Source: a virus. Taken from it: a stretch of 64,000 nucleotides of DNA. The notes under the pieces are model-generated. The model did not search any database, was not told the origin of the DNA, and saw nothing but the letters and a program-made list of their open reading frames with translations. The position numbers and the translations under genes were made by a program. This document shows positions 15,208 through 24,522 of this stretch, piece by piece. Position 1 is the first letter of the stretch. Every line of letters starts with the position of its first letter. The stretch covers positions 1 to 64,000 of IMG/VR virus record IMGVR_UViG_3300044624_001054; one strand, written 5' to 3'.

Positions 15208-18200
15208 TTATGAATCATAATATTCACCATATTGTGATGTATATAAATCATCTAGGGGTGTTATAACTGAGATAGTGGGCAATAGGTTAAATGATTGGTC
15301 CAGCCAATTTTCTATAGTAGTCCTAGTCTGAGAGTCATGGTCATCTTCAAATAGGAGGATGGAGCATATGTCTCCCGATAAATATGATGCTACTTCTCCA
15401 GGAATAATACCTTTACCTATATTTAAATTAGTTAAATTATTAAATCCAACATACTGGCTATCTTCTGATTGTCCGTTCAGATAAAATCTTGCACTACCAG
15501 AATTAACAATTACGGAATAGATGTTAAATTCTTTATTTATTGCACTCATTTGAGCAGCGCTACCAGAGTTAAAGTAATAGGACCCATCCTTAGAATACAA
15601 TAATGCAGAAGAAGAATTTCCTAAAATTACTGATTTATTGAAAGTTCTTCCAACAACATATAATGTATAAGGTTGGCTTATAGAGGCAGATGACTGTAAA
15701 AATGTTTTATACCCGTCAAATTTTACAACTGGGTTATCTCTTAGGGTCAAAGGTTGGACCCATTGATACTGAGAACTTGATGCGGTTACTGGATATAAAC
15801 CTAAGTTATCCCAATAAACACTATCGCTTGCATCATAGGAGCCGTTATAAAACAATATTCTTGCAGATACTGTGGATGCGGTGGTAGTAAATACTGCTGA
15901 CAATGAATAAACGCTGGCAGAATTATTTGCAGCAATAGAAGATGCCGATAAAGTTTCAGTAACTCCGTCTGTTGTATATACGACTATTTTTCTTGCATTC
16001 TGATGTAGGGAAGATGCCGTTTGAGGCTTAAACATTTTTATGCTTCCGACCACAGAATATGATTGTGAGGGGAATACAGTAATAGAAGCAGTATTAAAAC
16101 TTACATCAATATACGAGTTTGTTGAACTGCCGTTTGGAATTACCTGCACTCCTCTAGTTCCAGAAATAGCACCCTCAATGTTTGTTGATATCGTTGAATT
16201 GGTTGGAATAATAAATGAGGTGTCATCGCCCTCCCCGCCATCCAACTGGTTCATTCTTAACAAATTCAATGATTGTGTTCTAAAAACTGGTGCTACTGAG
16301 GATGTTGTCTGAATAGCGTTATTATTGTTATTTGATAAATCTTTCCAAGAAGTTAATCTTGTGTCGTCATTAGGATTAATTTTATTCAATCCATTTACAA
16401 ATCTAGAGTCTAGCCATAATTTAAGGCCATTTATTGTCAAAGGGTTGAGTGGCTTTGGCAAAATATTTTCAGTAAAATCTGCGTAGGTTCTTGTTATTTT
16501 AATCCCAGAATCTTCTGTGATAAAAATGCTTGGGGTATATCTTATTTCTGGAAGATACACCGATGATGCTGAAGGATATAAAGTATAACTAGGCCCAGCG
16601 TCATCTTTTAAAACTACAGAGTTATTTGTAGTTTTAAATGTCTGCATCTTAAAGTATTTTACTCTTGGTGGGTAGTAAAGTGAATCGTCGGAATATATCT
16701 CAAAGTCTATCTTTAAATATTTGTCAGACAGGTCAACGTTATTAAGAAAGTTCAGGTAGTTGTTTTCAGACAACATAATTTGTGGATTAATGACGCTGCC
16801 GCTATATGATATTAGCGTAGCGTAAAAGTTTACGAATGATGAAGATTCTGTAAACGGATAACCTATTCCAATGTAGTTTGCACCAATTCTTTGATTGGTA
16901 TCACTTATGTATTCTGAAAAATTTATAGCATGTAAGTTAAAACTTCCATGACCATATGTTTTAACCTTAAATCTATTTAGACTGGAATCATAGTTAAACT
17001 CATACCTTGGTTTATCATAGTTTTCTATATAGGAGTAATTTGATGACGCTGAAAAGTCTGTTTGTGCAACTAAAAATCTTTGTACTGATCCTAAATACTG
17101 CTCTACCCCGTAAACATTGTTATTAAAACTAGTCTCATCATAATTTAAAGAACTACCAATTCTTAGTAATGTCTCATACGTCCAGGGTAGATATGGAAGA
17201 AGTGGGTCTAGGCCAGTTGAACTAGCAGAGGTATAGTTAAATGATGCTGTTTGTATAGCACTACCTGACTGAGCAAAGTATAAACTAGTGGCTCCGTCAA
17301 ACTTCATACCTACATAGAAACTCAAACTAGCGGATACGTTTGATATATTGAATGCTACAGATGATGAATTAATTGCCAATACTTTTACCTGATACGTTCC
17401 GTTATTATTGTATAGATCAAATTTTAGAACTTCTTCATTAGCAATGCGACCTATTGATATTAATCTTTGAGATAAATATTTTGCTGGAAGTTCTCCGTCT
17501 AATTTAAATTTAACAAAAAATGGATATTGCCCAGAATCTAATTTAGAAAATAGTTTATTGATTTCTATATAGGAAGCCTCAGTATTGGCAACACTTGAAC
17601 TAAACTTATATTTATTAGAAGATGTATCAATATTGTTATCAAATGAGTATGTATGCGGACCTGTAAATTTTACTGGACCTAATCCAAACTCATCATTATT
17701 TAAATCTACTAATTCTGTAATCTTCCACTCATCTGGGTAGTCCCAATTAATATCACTCAGTCTTTCTGTATATATTGTTGTAAAGTTGTAAAGACTGCCA
17801 CCGCGAGAATAAAAAGTTTTTTCTGGAACACTCTTTCCAAGGCCATAAACATAATGTCTCTTAGCAACATTAGTATTTAATATGTTTGGGTAGAATGTAG
17901 GAGCATCTATATTCCATGAACCATTTGGTGGTCCATAAAAATCTATATAGTTGTTGTTTGCATGAGATGCGTCCTTCTCTAGCCTTATACTTTCACCGTC
18001 TTTGCTAGAGTATGAAACTCCGTCTAGAACCATTACTAGCCCAGATCTATTTCTAGATAGTACTATGTGATGAGGTTCTTTAACATTTACAAAGTCTACG
18101 GACAATTCATTATAACTAGCACTTGTCCCGTATCTAAATATTAAATAATTATTTTTAATGAATAGACCAATATTTTCATACCCACGTTTTTTAAAAATAG

Positions 18201-18522
18201 TATATTCTTCTGTAGGTAATGAATTAGTTTGAAACCATAAAGATATAGTAGAGTCTCTGTTGTCATAATACTCAGAGAACCTATCCATGGCAGGAATAGA
18301 TAAGCCTACTGCGGAACTAGTAAACTCTAGTAAGGTCCCACCACCAAAAACCATAGGGTTCTTTACTAGATTAGTAGCGGCTATATTAATTGATGCGCTG
18401 TATGCATTCTCATCATTTGTGAAAAAATTGATTGGCTTTGATACAGAAGATGATTCGGTTATATCATCCAGGGGCCATACAATTTCGGCTGAGTCGCGCA
18501 AAATAAGTTGGCTATAGGACAC
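15208..18522 (-). CDS. Giant LamG-like tail protein
   Basis: A 1,104-residue protein with a GTG start preceded by GGAGGAT. It contains at least two or three concanavalin/LamG-type modules, seen as STISLWFQTNSL, HHIVLSRNRSGLVMVLDG, LKLWLDSRFVNGLNK and FNIYSVIVNSGSARFYLNGQ. Tyr/Ser/Asn-rich linkers run throughout. LamG domains bind glycans, so a role in host surface recognition is likely. It begins 10 nt after the nrdJ stop, placing a metabolic gene at the head of the fibre operon. Confidence 0.8.
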   Translation of the reverse strand: MSYSQLILRDSAEIVWPLDDITESSSVSKPINFFTNDENAYSASINIAATNLVKNPMVFGGGTLLEFTSSAVGLSIPAMDRFSEYYDNRDSTISLWFQTNSLPTEEYTIFKKRGYENIGLFIKNNYLIFRYGTSASYNELSVDFVNVKEPHHIVLSRNRSGLVMVLDGVSYSSKDGESIRLEKDASHANNNYIDFYGPPNGSWNIDAPTFYPNILNTNVAKRHYVYGLGKSVPEKTFYSRGGSLYNFTTIYTERLSDINWDYPDEWKITELVDLNNDEFGLGPVKFTGPHTYSFDNNIDTSSNKYKFSSSVANTEASYIEINKLFSKLDSGQYPFFVKFKLDGELPAKYLSQRLISIGRIANEEVLKFDLYNNNGTYQVKVLAINSSSVAFNISNVSASLSFYVGMKFDGATSLYFAQSGSAIQTASFNYTSASSTGLDPLLPYLPWTYETLLRIGSSLNYDETSFNNNVYGVEQYLGSVQRFLVAQTDFSASSNYSYIENYDKPRYEFNYDSSLNRFKVKTYGHGSFNLHAINFSEYISDTNQRIGANYIGIGYPFTESSSFVNFYATLISYSGSVINPQIMLSENNYLNFLNNVDLSDKYLKIDFEIYSDDSLYYPPRVKYFKMQTFKTTNNSVVLKDDAGPSYTLYPSASSVYLPEIRYTPSIFITEDSGIKITRTYADFTENILPKPLNPLTINGLKLWLDSRFVNGLNKINPNDDTRLTSWKDLSNNNNNAIQTTSSVAPVFRTQSLNLLRMNQLDGGEGDDTSFIIPTNSTISTNIEGAISGTRGVQVIPNGSSTNSYIDVSFNTASITVFPSQSYSVVGSIKMFKPQTASSLHQNARKIVVYTTDGVTETLSASSIAANNSASVYSLSAVFTTTASTVSARILFYNGSYDASDSVYWDNLGLYPVTASSSQYQWVQPLTLRDNPVVKFDGYKTFLQSSASISQPYTLYVVGRTFNKSVILGNSSSALLYSKDGSYYFNSGSAAQMSAINKEFNIYSVIVNSGSARFYLNGQSEDSQYVGFNNLTNLNIGKGIIPGEVASYLSGDICSILLFEDDHDSQTRTTIENWLDQSFNLLPTISVITPLDDLYTSQYGEYYDS

Positions 18523-18532
18523 CTATCCTCCA

Positions 18533-20467
18533 TTATGCCGAAGTGATATCAACCGTTTCGCAGTAACCTGCTGCACATGCGAGATCCTGGCTGCCCGTTG
18601 TACCATCTGAAGATTCATAGTAGGTAAGCCAGGTCCAATCGATATCTTTCGGAGTTTTTTCTAATAATTCATTATACTCCGATTCGGTTATGTCCTGATA
18701 GGGGGCTTGTTGATATGTGTGGTCGGAATGAGGCAAGAATGACACTCCAGATAATTCATCCATATGATCATACACCCAAGCACCTACTGCCATCCATTCA
18801 TGTTCCTTTACAGAGACAGTAATAGAAGGCTTATGCTCAGACCAATGACGCTGATATATTAACCATAACTCAAGATGTTCAATTGCGGACAGATCTGTTC
18901 TAGTTAGGGCACCTTTAGGTGCTTTAATAGGAAATGTAAAAACAGTTGTATCTGATGGCTTCATTACGTCTGGTTCTGCTAATATTCCAAAGTCTTTAAG
19001 CATTGTAGTGATAGGATCTTTGTTATCACCACGAATGGTACGGGCATAGAATTCATTGTGCCAGGGATGCATTCCAGATGATACGCCGACTAACTGAGAT
19101 ACTGTTCCAGAAGGCTTTACACAGGTGATAGCAGCAGCAGGATTAATGCCAAGGTCGGCGGCATATACAGCATTTATTTCTACTGCCTTTTCCCTCATAG
19201 CGTCTAGCCACTCAATTAGTTTGTCGTGTCCTTTACTTCCACTAAGAACTTTATGGCCTAATTGTCCAGTTAGTGAAACTCCTAGAAGTCTTTCATCCTC
19301 ACAATTTTTTTGCCATTGCTTACGAAGATACTTGAATCTAGTAAATGTTGACTGGAATGTTCCAAGAATAGTGGCAACCTCAACCTTTTCTAAAAGATCT
19401 TCTAAGGTATCGCTTTCTCTAACAACAATTTCAGTAAGGTTGCAGAACTCAAACGGCTTCAGGATGATCTCTGAGCATGGATTAGTGCCAAACTCTGCTG
19501 TTGCATCTCTCCGCCCATTCTTTGATGCCACCTTGCGAGCGGCATCTCTAGAAAAGATACCTCTTTCACCACTCTTAGAATCATACAGAGACTTCCACTC
19601 AGCCATGAATACTTCCATGCTTGGCTTTGTCTCATAGACGGCTGAATTATTTGCAAGGGCTCTTTGTCCGTTATATTCCCACCAAGATCCTGATTTTGCT
19701 GCCGCCATATTTCTATCCTCAAGATCTGATAGAGAAATCATTGCAGATCTACGAACCCCTCCTACTACAACAACTTCAGCGATTTTGCACATAATGTCGT
19801 GGGCCTCTAATGGAGTAAGTTTTCTACCAGAGGCAGTTTTGATAGTTTCTACAGTAAATTTAAACAATCTATCTAATGGCTCTGGACCCGATGCCCTGCC
19901 ACCAAATGTTTTTAGTCTTGCTCCTGCAGGTCTAACATTTGACATATCCCATGAAGGAACTTGGCCCTGATATAAAAGAGCGATAAGTTCTCTTAGAGCC
20001 TTTGCCCAACCAGCCTTAGAATCATCTACAACAATAACAGTTGATGAATCTTCAAAATGCTCATTGACTACTGGAAGTTGATTTACATACTTTGACTCTA
20101 CTGAATATCCAACACCTGTGCCACACATAAGGATATACATGGCCTCATCAAATGACCTTAGGGAATCTACGGGAAGATAGGAGCAGTTATATAGACAGGT
20201 ATTGTCTCTTTCTAGCGCTGGGCCTGCAGTCATTAGGCCGCGCATAGATGGCATAACCTTAGTCTCTAGAATAAAGTTTTGTATTCTATCTTTAAGTTCT
20301 TTGCTAACCTTGTAGTTGTTGTGTTTATCTAGTGACTCGCATACATATTCTACAAATCTGCTAACAGTTTCGTGCCAATCCTCTCTACGGTTTTCTTCTT
20401 CTATCCATCTTGCATAACGTGTCTTATGGATAACTTGCTGGTAGGCGGTTGGTAGTGAAACTGTCAT
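18533..20467 (-). CDS. nrdJ: Adenosylcobalamin-dependent ribonucleotide reductase, class II
   Basis: 644 residues starting MTVSLPTAYQQVIHKTRYARW. An upstream TTG/GTG extension is rejected because AGGAG sits just before this ATG. Recognisable elements are GTGVGYSVESKYV, the NPCSEI catalytic loop, EFCNLTE, the PSGTVSQLVGVSSGMHPWH segment and a C-terminal DLACAAGYCE that likely carries the redox cysteines. The size and single subunit fit the monomeric B12-dependent enzyme type. It makes deoxynucleotides for phage replication without oxygen dependence and needs host or environmental cobalamin. It sits apart from other replication genes. Confidence 0.93.
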   Translation of the reverse strand: MTVSLPTAYQQVIHKTRYARWIEEENRREDWHETVSRFVEYVCESLDKHNNYKVSKELKDRIQNFILETKVMPSMRGLMTAGPALERDNTCLYNCSYLPVDSLRSFDEAMYILMCGTGVGYSVESKYVNQLPVVNEHFEDSSTVIVVDDSKAGWAKALRELIALLYQGQVPSWDMSNVRPAGARLKTFGGRASGPEPLDRLFKFTVETIKTASGRKLTPLEAHDIMCKIAEVVVVGGVRRSAMISLSDLEDRNMAAAKSGSWWEYNGQRALANNSAVYETKPSMEVFMAEWKSLYDSKSGERGIFSRDAARKVASKNGRRDATAEFGTNPCSEIILKPFEFCNLTEIVVRESDTLEDLLEKVEVATILGTFQSTFTRFKYLRKQWQKNCEDERLLGVSLTGQLGHKVLSGSKGHDKLIEWLDAMREKAVEINAVYAADLGINPAAAITCVKPSGTVSQLVGVSSGMHPWHNEFYARTIRGDNKDPITTMLKDFGILAEPDVMKPSDTTVFTFPIKAPKGALTRTDLSAIEHLELWLIYQRHWSEHKPSITVSVKEHEWMAVGAWVYDHMDELSGVSFLPHSDHTYQQAPYQDITESEYNELLEKTPKDIDWTWLTYYESSDGTTGSQDLACAAGYCETVDITSA

Positions 20468-20582
20468 TTTTACTCCTATTAAAATATAAAATATAGCCAC
20501 CATACATAGTATGGCGACCTTTACAATTCTACTACTTATGGAGTTTAAAGTATAAGATTTTTTGATGTGATATCATATCGGA

Positions 20583-20795
20583 ATGATCACAATTAAAGAA
20601 CTTCATGCGTATAAAAAATTATCTGAAATGGGTCTTGTACCATCTTTAGTTTGCCCAATAGATGTTTTACACAATGAAATTTTTCCATGGACTGATGAAG
20701 AAGATAAAGTATGTTTATGGTGTATTTATTGTAATTCTAAAGTTTATCTAGGATCTGAAAGAGAAGATTATATTAGGTCGTTACTTGGTCAGTAA
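20583..20795 (+). CDS. Small cysteine-containing protein on the opposite strand
   Basis: A 70-residue protein with a CLWCIYCNSK motif that could bind zinc. It is the only plus-strand gene in the 1-23 kb block and overlaps the end of the convergent structural gene by 23 nt. A TTGATG and TATCATAT stretch lies just upstream of the ATG and could be a promoter with a very short leader. Function is unknown. Confidence 0.62.
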   Translation: MITIKELHAYKKLSEMGLVPSLVCPIDVLHNEIFPWTDEEDKVCLWCIYCNSKVYLGSEREDYIRSLLGQ

Positions 20796-21114
20796 CGAAA
20801 ATATTACCTGCCATTAAAGTAGTTACTACACCAGTTACCGTTTGAAACTGAACATCATAAACCCAGTTTTTCTTTGCATCAAGTAGTGAAGATTCAGATG
20901 ACGGTAGTGTAAAAAGAACTCTTCCCGCAGAGGCAGATGTAATGCTAGCACTAAAGTCGGCTGTTGTTATAGCCGCACCTTTTTCTTTTATGGCTCCTGT
21001 AAAAATAGATTCTGAAGGTATTGCGTAAGCGCTACCTGAGGCATTAAGAGTTAAACTAAACTGTAAAGTGTCACCCTTATATAACTGAAAAGAATTGTAT
21101 GCAGGCATTGTCAT
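20773..21114 (-). CDS. Small structural protein (BppU/Ig-like N-terminal type)
   Basis: A 113-residue protein from MTMPAYNSFQLYKGDTLQFSLTLN. The KGDT-F-x-L start and beta-rich pattern (IFTGAIKEKG, KKNWVYDVQFQTVTG) resemble the beta domains of phage baseplate/upper fibre proteins. The gene at 50350-50742 has a similar plan. Its start overlaps the upstream structural gene by 4 nt. Confidence 0.72.
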   Translation of the reverse strand: MTMPAYNSFQLYKGDTLQFSLTLNASGSAYAIPSESIFTGAIKEKGAAITTADFSASITSASAGRVLFTLPSSESSLLDAKKNWVYDVQFQTVTGVVTTLMAGNIFVTDQVTT

Positions 21115-21488
21115 CTTTGTGCTACCACCTTATATCCAGTAAGATTTATTAGAGCCTTAATATTAACATAGTTTGTACTTTCGTTTACAACATCTGCGAT
21201 GACAAGGCTATTCTGTTGATCAAAAACATTAACAATTACATTTTGATAATTTAAGTTATGATAAAAGAAATGATTGAAGTAATTATTTGATGAGGTAGTA
21301 AGAGTTAATGTTCCAGAGGCGGTAAGAGTAACAGCATCCGTCAATGCGTTTACTGACGTTACGGCTGCGCCAGTCACTATCGCAGAACTTAAATTAAGTT
21401 GAATGGTATCTACCGTTGATTGGTAGTCAATATTAATATTGTCTACTGCATCGGAGTACGTTATAGAAATGTTATCAATATCAGGCAT
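21111..21488 (-). CDS. Small tail structural protein
   Basis: A 125-residue protein, rich in Asn, Thr and Val, beginning MPDIDNISITYSDAVDNINIDY with two short similar repeats, followed by ALTDAVTLTASGTLTLTTSSN. The C-terminal part (NVIVNVFDQQNSLVIADVV) has a pattern seen in phage tail-tip proteins. It shares one base with the stop of the upstream membrane protein gene. Confidence 0.7.
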   Translation of the reverse strand: MPDIDNISITYSDAVDNINIDYQSTVDTIQLNLSSAIVTGAAVTSVNALTDAVTLTASGTLTLTTSSNNYFNHFFYHNLNYQNVIVNVFDQQNSLVIADVVNESTNYVNIKALINLTGYKVVAQR

Positions 21489-21844
21489 TAGTTACTCCTA
21501 GATTCAAGTTTTTCTACCCTTTTTTCAATCCTGTTAATTGCATCTCTGAGAGAAGTTCCAGAGTTTGGCTTAAGTTCTTTATCTATATTATCTAAATTAA
21601 ACTCTACTGTTTTAAACTTAGAGTCTACTTTTTCTAGACAAGATTCTATTCTACCTAGACGTTCTGAAAATCCTGGCCTAGCAGGGAATCCTGGTCTCTC
21701 TTCTTCACCAAAATAATCATCAAAGAAGTGGACTATTCTTTTTATAAACTTACTACTTTTAACTGTAGCAACAATGATTATAGTTGCGGCGGTGATAAGT
21801 GCAGCAATTGCTATTATGTTTTCTGTTATTAGCCAGTTTGTCAT
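21488..21844 (-). CDS. Membrane protein with C-terminal coiled coil, lysis-cassette associated
   Basis: A 118-residue protein. One hydrophobic segment (about residues 8-27, IIAIAALITAATIIIVATV) is followed by a charged linker and a coiled coil (about residues 60-115, with LGRIESCLEKVDSKFKTVEF and INRIEKRVEKLE). Similar single-TM coiled-coil proteins sit next to actinophage endolysins. It may be a second holin-like or spanin-like lysis protein; this is inferred from context. Confidence 0.72.
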   Translation of the reverse strand: MTNWLITENIIAIAALITAATIIIVATVKSSKFIKRIVHFFDDYFGEEERPGFPARPGFSERLGRIESCLEKVDSKFKTVEFNLDNIDKELKPNSGTSLRDAINRIEKRVEKLESRSN

Positions 21845-21868
21845 ATTCAGTTGTCACCTACTATTAAA

Positions 21869-22753
21869 TTATGGTTTATCCTTTCCAAATAACTTAATCC
21901 AGGTGGTCTTGTTAGGAAGACCGTCACGACGATCTTCTTTGATTCCGATTGACTCTTGGTATAACTTAAGAGCGGCTGTTGGGAATGATTGCTTTCCTAC
22001 AGCGAGCGGCTTTTGCTTACGGAATCCAAGATCATATAGGCGGCAGGCTACTCGCCATGAAGCCTTATTCTTTAGTTTTTCTGTAGCAGCCTTTGTTGCA
22101 ATAGAGCGGGAAGGAATAGTGCCGTCCCAAGTGGAAGCCTTTAGTCTATACTTTCTTGCCTCGTTACGCCAGAATTCCTGGTCATACCATTGGCGCAAAG
22201 TATCATTCTTGCGATAACGATATGGGCCATAGTTCTTTTCACCAAGGTATGGACCTGAGTCAGTCCAGTCTCCGTGTGTGATAATACGAGATCCATCTTC
22301 AGGCCACTCACAAAGATCCCAAAGAGCAGCAAGAGTTCTACCGACTTGCTCTACCTGATAAGCGTTAATAGTATTTGATTGACCTGGGTCATCTATTTCA
22401 ATGCCCCATGCACGCCAATGTAGAACATTTCCTGTACCTACACCTACTGCGCTCCAAGGTCCACCGTCGCCGCTGTGGTATGTCCCTCCAGCGCTAAGAT
22501 ACCAGTTACTACCTCTATCTTTTCCGACTAGTTGGTTCGCAACCATCATGGGGGCAAAAGCATTTACAGCCCAGTAAAGTGATGGCGCACCGTTTCCGTT
22601 TACAGCAGATTGAGTTGAAGTGTGATGGACTACACAGGCTTGCAAGCCATTACTCCATGATTGCCCTTTCTTATCCCAATCTTTATAGAATTGAGCATCA
22701 ACACCGTGATCGATGAGGGCTTGACGAATTTGGGTGGGAGTAGGATTAACCAT
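21869..22753 (-). CDS. Endolysin, N-acetylmuramoyl-L-alanine amidase
   Basis: 294 residues starting MVNPTPTQIRQAL. This ATG has TGAGGA upstream and overlaps the stop of the 43-residue gene before it. An amidase_2-type domain occupies about residues 35-190: VVHHTST gives the first zinc His, HSGDG and GIEIDD follow, and ITHGDWT gives another zinc ligand. A linker and a C-terminal segment (KLYQESIGIKEDRRDGLPNKTTW) look like a peptidoglycan-binding repeat. It cleaves the stem peptide from murein at lysis. The holin gene is immediately upstream. Confidence 0.88.
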   Translation of the reverse strand: MVNPTPTQIRQALIDHGVDAQFYKDWDKKGQSWSNGLQACVVHHTSTQSAVNGNGAPSLYWAVNAFAPMMVANQLVGKDRGSNWYLSAGGTYHSGDGGPWSAVGVGTGNVLHWRAWGIEIDDPGQSNTINAYQVEQVGRTLAALWDLCEWPEDGSRIITHGDWTDSGPYLGEKNYGPYRYRKNDTLRQWYDQEFWRNEARKYRLKASTWDGTIPSRSIATKAATEKLKNKASWRVACRLYDLGFRKQKPLAVGKQSFPTAALKLYQESIGIKEDRRDGLPNKTTWIKLFGKDKP

Positions 22754-22877
22754 TGGGGTCCTCATTCTTATCAGACGCTGGGAAGGGGAGTTCATCTTGT
22801 TCTGGAGCCCATCCAGCAGGAACTGGCTGGTTTGTATCAATATCGGCTAGATCAAGATCACCGTTAACTTCAGGCAT
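22746..22877 (-). CDS. 43-residue acidic protein between holin and endolysin
   Basis: A short ORF starting MPEVNGDLDLADID, rich in Asp, Glu and Pro and lacking hydrophobic segments. It begins inside the holin gene's end (8-nt overlap) and its stop overlaps the endolysin start by 8 nt, the hallmark of a translated coupling gene. GGAG lies 9 nt before its ATG. Function is unknown; it may be a lysis regulator. Confidence 0.65.
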   Translation of the reverse strand: MPEVNGDLDLADIDTNQPVPAGWAPEQDELPFPASDKNEDPNG

Positions 22878-23094
22878 CCTTCTTTGCTCCTATTCCATAG
22901 CGTGTATCTCTTGGATTAAGGTAATTGAAAGCAGCAACGGCAACGGCAGCAATAGCAGCACCAGCAATACCCTTCCAGCCTTCTAGGGTAACATCAAAGA
23001 CGTTCACTCCAAGACCGATAAATGCGGCTAAGGCTGAAGAAATGAAAATAGTTAATAACGTTTTGGTAACTTGTAATGCTTCCTCTTTACTCAT
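22870..23094 (-). CDS. Holin
   Basis: A 74-residue protein with two predicted membrane segments: about residues 12-32 (LLTIFISSALAAFIGLGVNV) and 41-58 (GIAGAAIAAVAVAAFNYL), then a short charged tail ending AKKDA. This matches the two-TM actinophage/r1t-type holin plan. It is the first gene of the lysis cassette on the minus strand, next to the divergent promoter region. Confidence 0.85.
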   Translation of the reverse strand: MSKEEALQVTKTLLTIFISSALAAFIGLGVNVFDVTLEGWKGIAGAAIAAVAVAAFNYLNPRDTRYGIGAKKDA

Positions 23095-23262
23095 TCTGCT
23101 ACAATCCTTTCATATATAAAGATGTTAAAGATATTGAATATGTTAAATTTCTAACATTTAAATATAAGTATACTTTCTTCTATATTATTAAAAACACACA
23201 GCACGAATCAGAACCGGAACAAAAACAATACTACAATATAACTACAACTCCTAAGGAGAAAA
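23095..23262. promoter_or_regulatory. Divergent intergenic region between the lysis operon and rightward genes
   Basis: AT-rich, with a palindromic AAGTATACTT near 23166-23177 that can act as a -10 in either direction, and a TGTTA/TAACA inverted repeat just before it (about 23139-23157). An AAGGAG ribosome site precedes the plus-strand gene at 23263. It separates the leftward late genes from the rightward block, so it probably carries promoters for both. Confidence 0.5.
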
Positions 23263-23505
23263 ATGAATACCATGACACAAGAATCAGCATCTGCAACAGT
23301 GGACCAAAATGTCTTAACAAGGCAAGATCGCTGTGACACAGGTAACTGTCCTGCACAAGCATGGGTATTGGTAAAATTTCTTTCGGGAGAATTGTTGTTT
23401 TGTTCCCACCACTTTGATAAATTTGAAGCCGCACTAATTAAGGATGCCTATGAAGTCATTGACGAAAGGCATCGAATAAATGCAAAGTCTGAATCTTCTG
23501 CATAA
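23263..23505 (+). CDS. DUF7455-like small cysteine/histidine protein
   Basis: An 80-residue protein with DRCDTGNCPAQAWV, then GELLFCSHHFDKFEAAL. This is the pattern of a small actinobacterial family I recall as DUF7455: two cysteines, then C-x-H-H. It probably binds a metal ion. AAGGAG is 5 nt before the ATG; a second in-frame ATG 9 nt later is also possible. It heads the tRNA/thyX block. Confidence 0.78.
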   Translation: MNTMTQESASATVDQNVLTRQDRCDTGNCPAQAWVLVKFLSGELLFCSHHFDKFEAALIKDAYEVIDERHRINAKSESSA

Positions 23506-23517
23506 TTAAATAGTCTC

Positions 23518-23591
23518 GCGGCGGTGGCCAAGTTGGTTAAGGCGTCACTCTTATAAGGTGAAGATCGTGGGTTCAAGTCCCACCCGCCGTA
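23518..23591 (+). tRNA. tRNA-Ile(TAT)
   Basis: Full cloverleaf: acceptor GCGGCGG with CCGCCGT, anticodon arm TCACT-CTTATAA-GGTGA and T arm GTGGG-TTCAAGT-CCCAC. The anticodon TAT reads AUA, which is frequent in the AT-rich phage genes and rare in GC-rich actinobacteria. No encoded CCA. Confidence 0.88.
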
Positions 23592-23596
23592 CTCAA

Positions 23597-23669
23597 GTGC
23601 CTGTGGCGCAACGGATAGCGCAAATGGTTTCTACCCATTAGGTTGGGGGTTCGAATCCCTCCAGGCACA
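23597..23669 (+). tRNA. tRNA-Arg(TCT)
   Basis: Acceptor GTGCCTG with CAGGCAC, anticodon arm AATGG-TTTCTAC-CCATT, T arm GGGGG-TTCGAAT-CCCTC. Reads AGA, another codon typical of the AT-rich genes. It lies 5 nt after tRNA-Ile. Confidence 0.9.
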
Positions 23670-23673
23670 CTTA

Positions 23674-23760
23674 GGAAGTATGGCAGAGTGGTTATTGCAA
23701 CGGTTTGCTAAACCGTGATCGGGTAATACTGATCCATAGGTTCGAATCCTATTACTTCCG
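23674..23760 (+). tRNA. tRNA-Ser(GCT)
   Basis: Acceptor GGAAGTA with TACTTCC, anticodon arm ACGGT-TTGCTAA-ACCGT, long variable arm and a standard T arm. Reads AGC/AGU. Third member of the tRNA cluster. Confidence 0.92.
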
Positions 23761-23832
23761 CTCTATGCACAAAGTCGAAATCGAAAGCCGAAATGAGAAT
23801 GCACTATACTGTCCCTGACGATTGGATCTTCT

Positions 23833-24522
23833 TTGAATATCGATGTTCTAGATAAAGGTTATGTTAGATTAATTAATACTCTTGGTACTGATGTAGATGT
23901 TGTAAATTCTGCAAGAGTCTCTTTTGATAAATCTGTTTCTTCACTCTCTCGCCTTGACTTTAATCTTATTGACTATTTGATTAAGAATAAGCATGATTCT
24001 GTTTTGAGACATTGTGCTATGACCTTTGAAGTTTATGCCCCACTTTTCGTCGCACGGCAATGGTGGAAGCACCATGTATCTGCGACAAGTGTGGATGACC
24101 AAAACGGCTGGAACGAATCCTCTCGTCGTTACGTTACCGAAGAACCAGAGTTCTACATTCCTGGCTCCTGGAGGGCCACAGCGGAGAATAAAAAACAAGG
24201 CAGCAGCGGAGAGGTAGACCCACTTATTTCGGCTAAGTACAATAAACTTTTAGGTTATTTTGCAGAGACAGGAATCCATGCATATGATTCTGCTATGAAG
24301 GATGGAGTGGCGGTAGAACAAGCAAGACTATTTCTTCCTGCTTATGCTATGTATGTAAGATGGAGATGGACGGCTTCTCTCAATGCACTCCTCCATTTTG
24401 TATCTTTACGCCTTGATAGTCACGCACAATGGGAAATGCAACAATACGCTACCGCTATCGCGGCAGCGGTGAAGGAGAAGTTTCCATCAACGTATGCTAG
24501 TTGGGAAAAACATCGTGTCTGA
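23833..24522 (+). CDS. thyX: Flavin-dependent thymidylate synthase
   Basis: 229 residues. ThyX features are VNSARVSF near the N-terminus, RHCAMTFEV, ARQWWKHH followed by NESSRRY, and LLPAYAM-type plus LRLDSHAQWEMQ at the C-terminus. The flavin motif is a variant: KHHVSATS, then about eight extra residues before NESSRRY, instead of a compact RHR-x7-S. It makes dTMP from dUMP using FAD and methylene-THF. The start is a TTG at 23833; no nearby ATG is in frame, and the ribosome site is weak. Confidence 0.9.
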   Translation: MNIDVLDKGYVRLINTLGTDVDVVNSARVSFDKSVSSLSRLDFNLIDYLIKNKHDSVLRHCAMTFEVYAPLFVARQWWKHHVSATSVDDQNGWNESSRRYVTEEPEFYIPGSWRATAENKKQGSSGEVDPLISAKYNKLLGYFAETGIHAYDSAMKDGVAVEQARLFLPAYAMYVRWRWTASLNALLHFVSLRLDSHAQWEMQQYATAIAAAVKEKFPSTYASWEKHRV

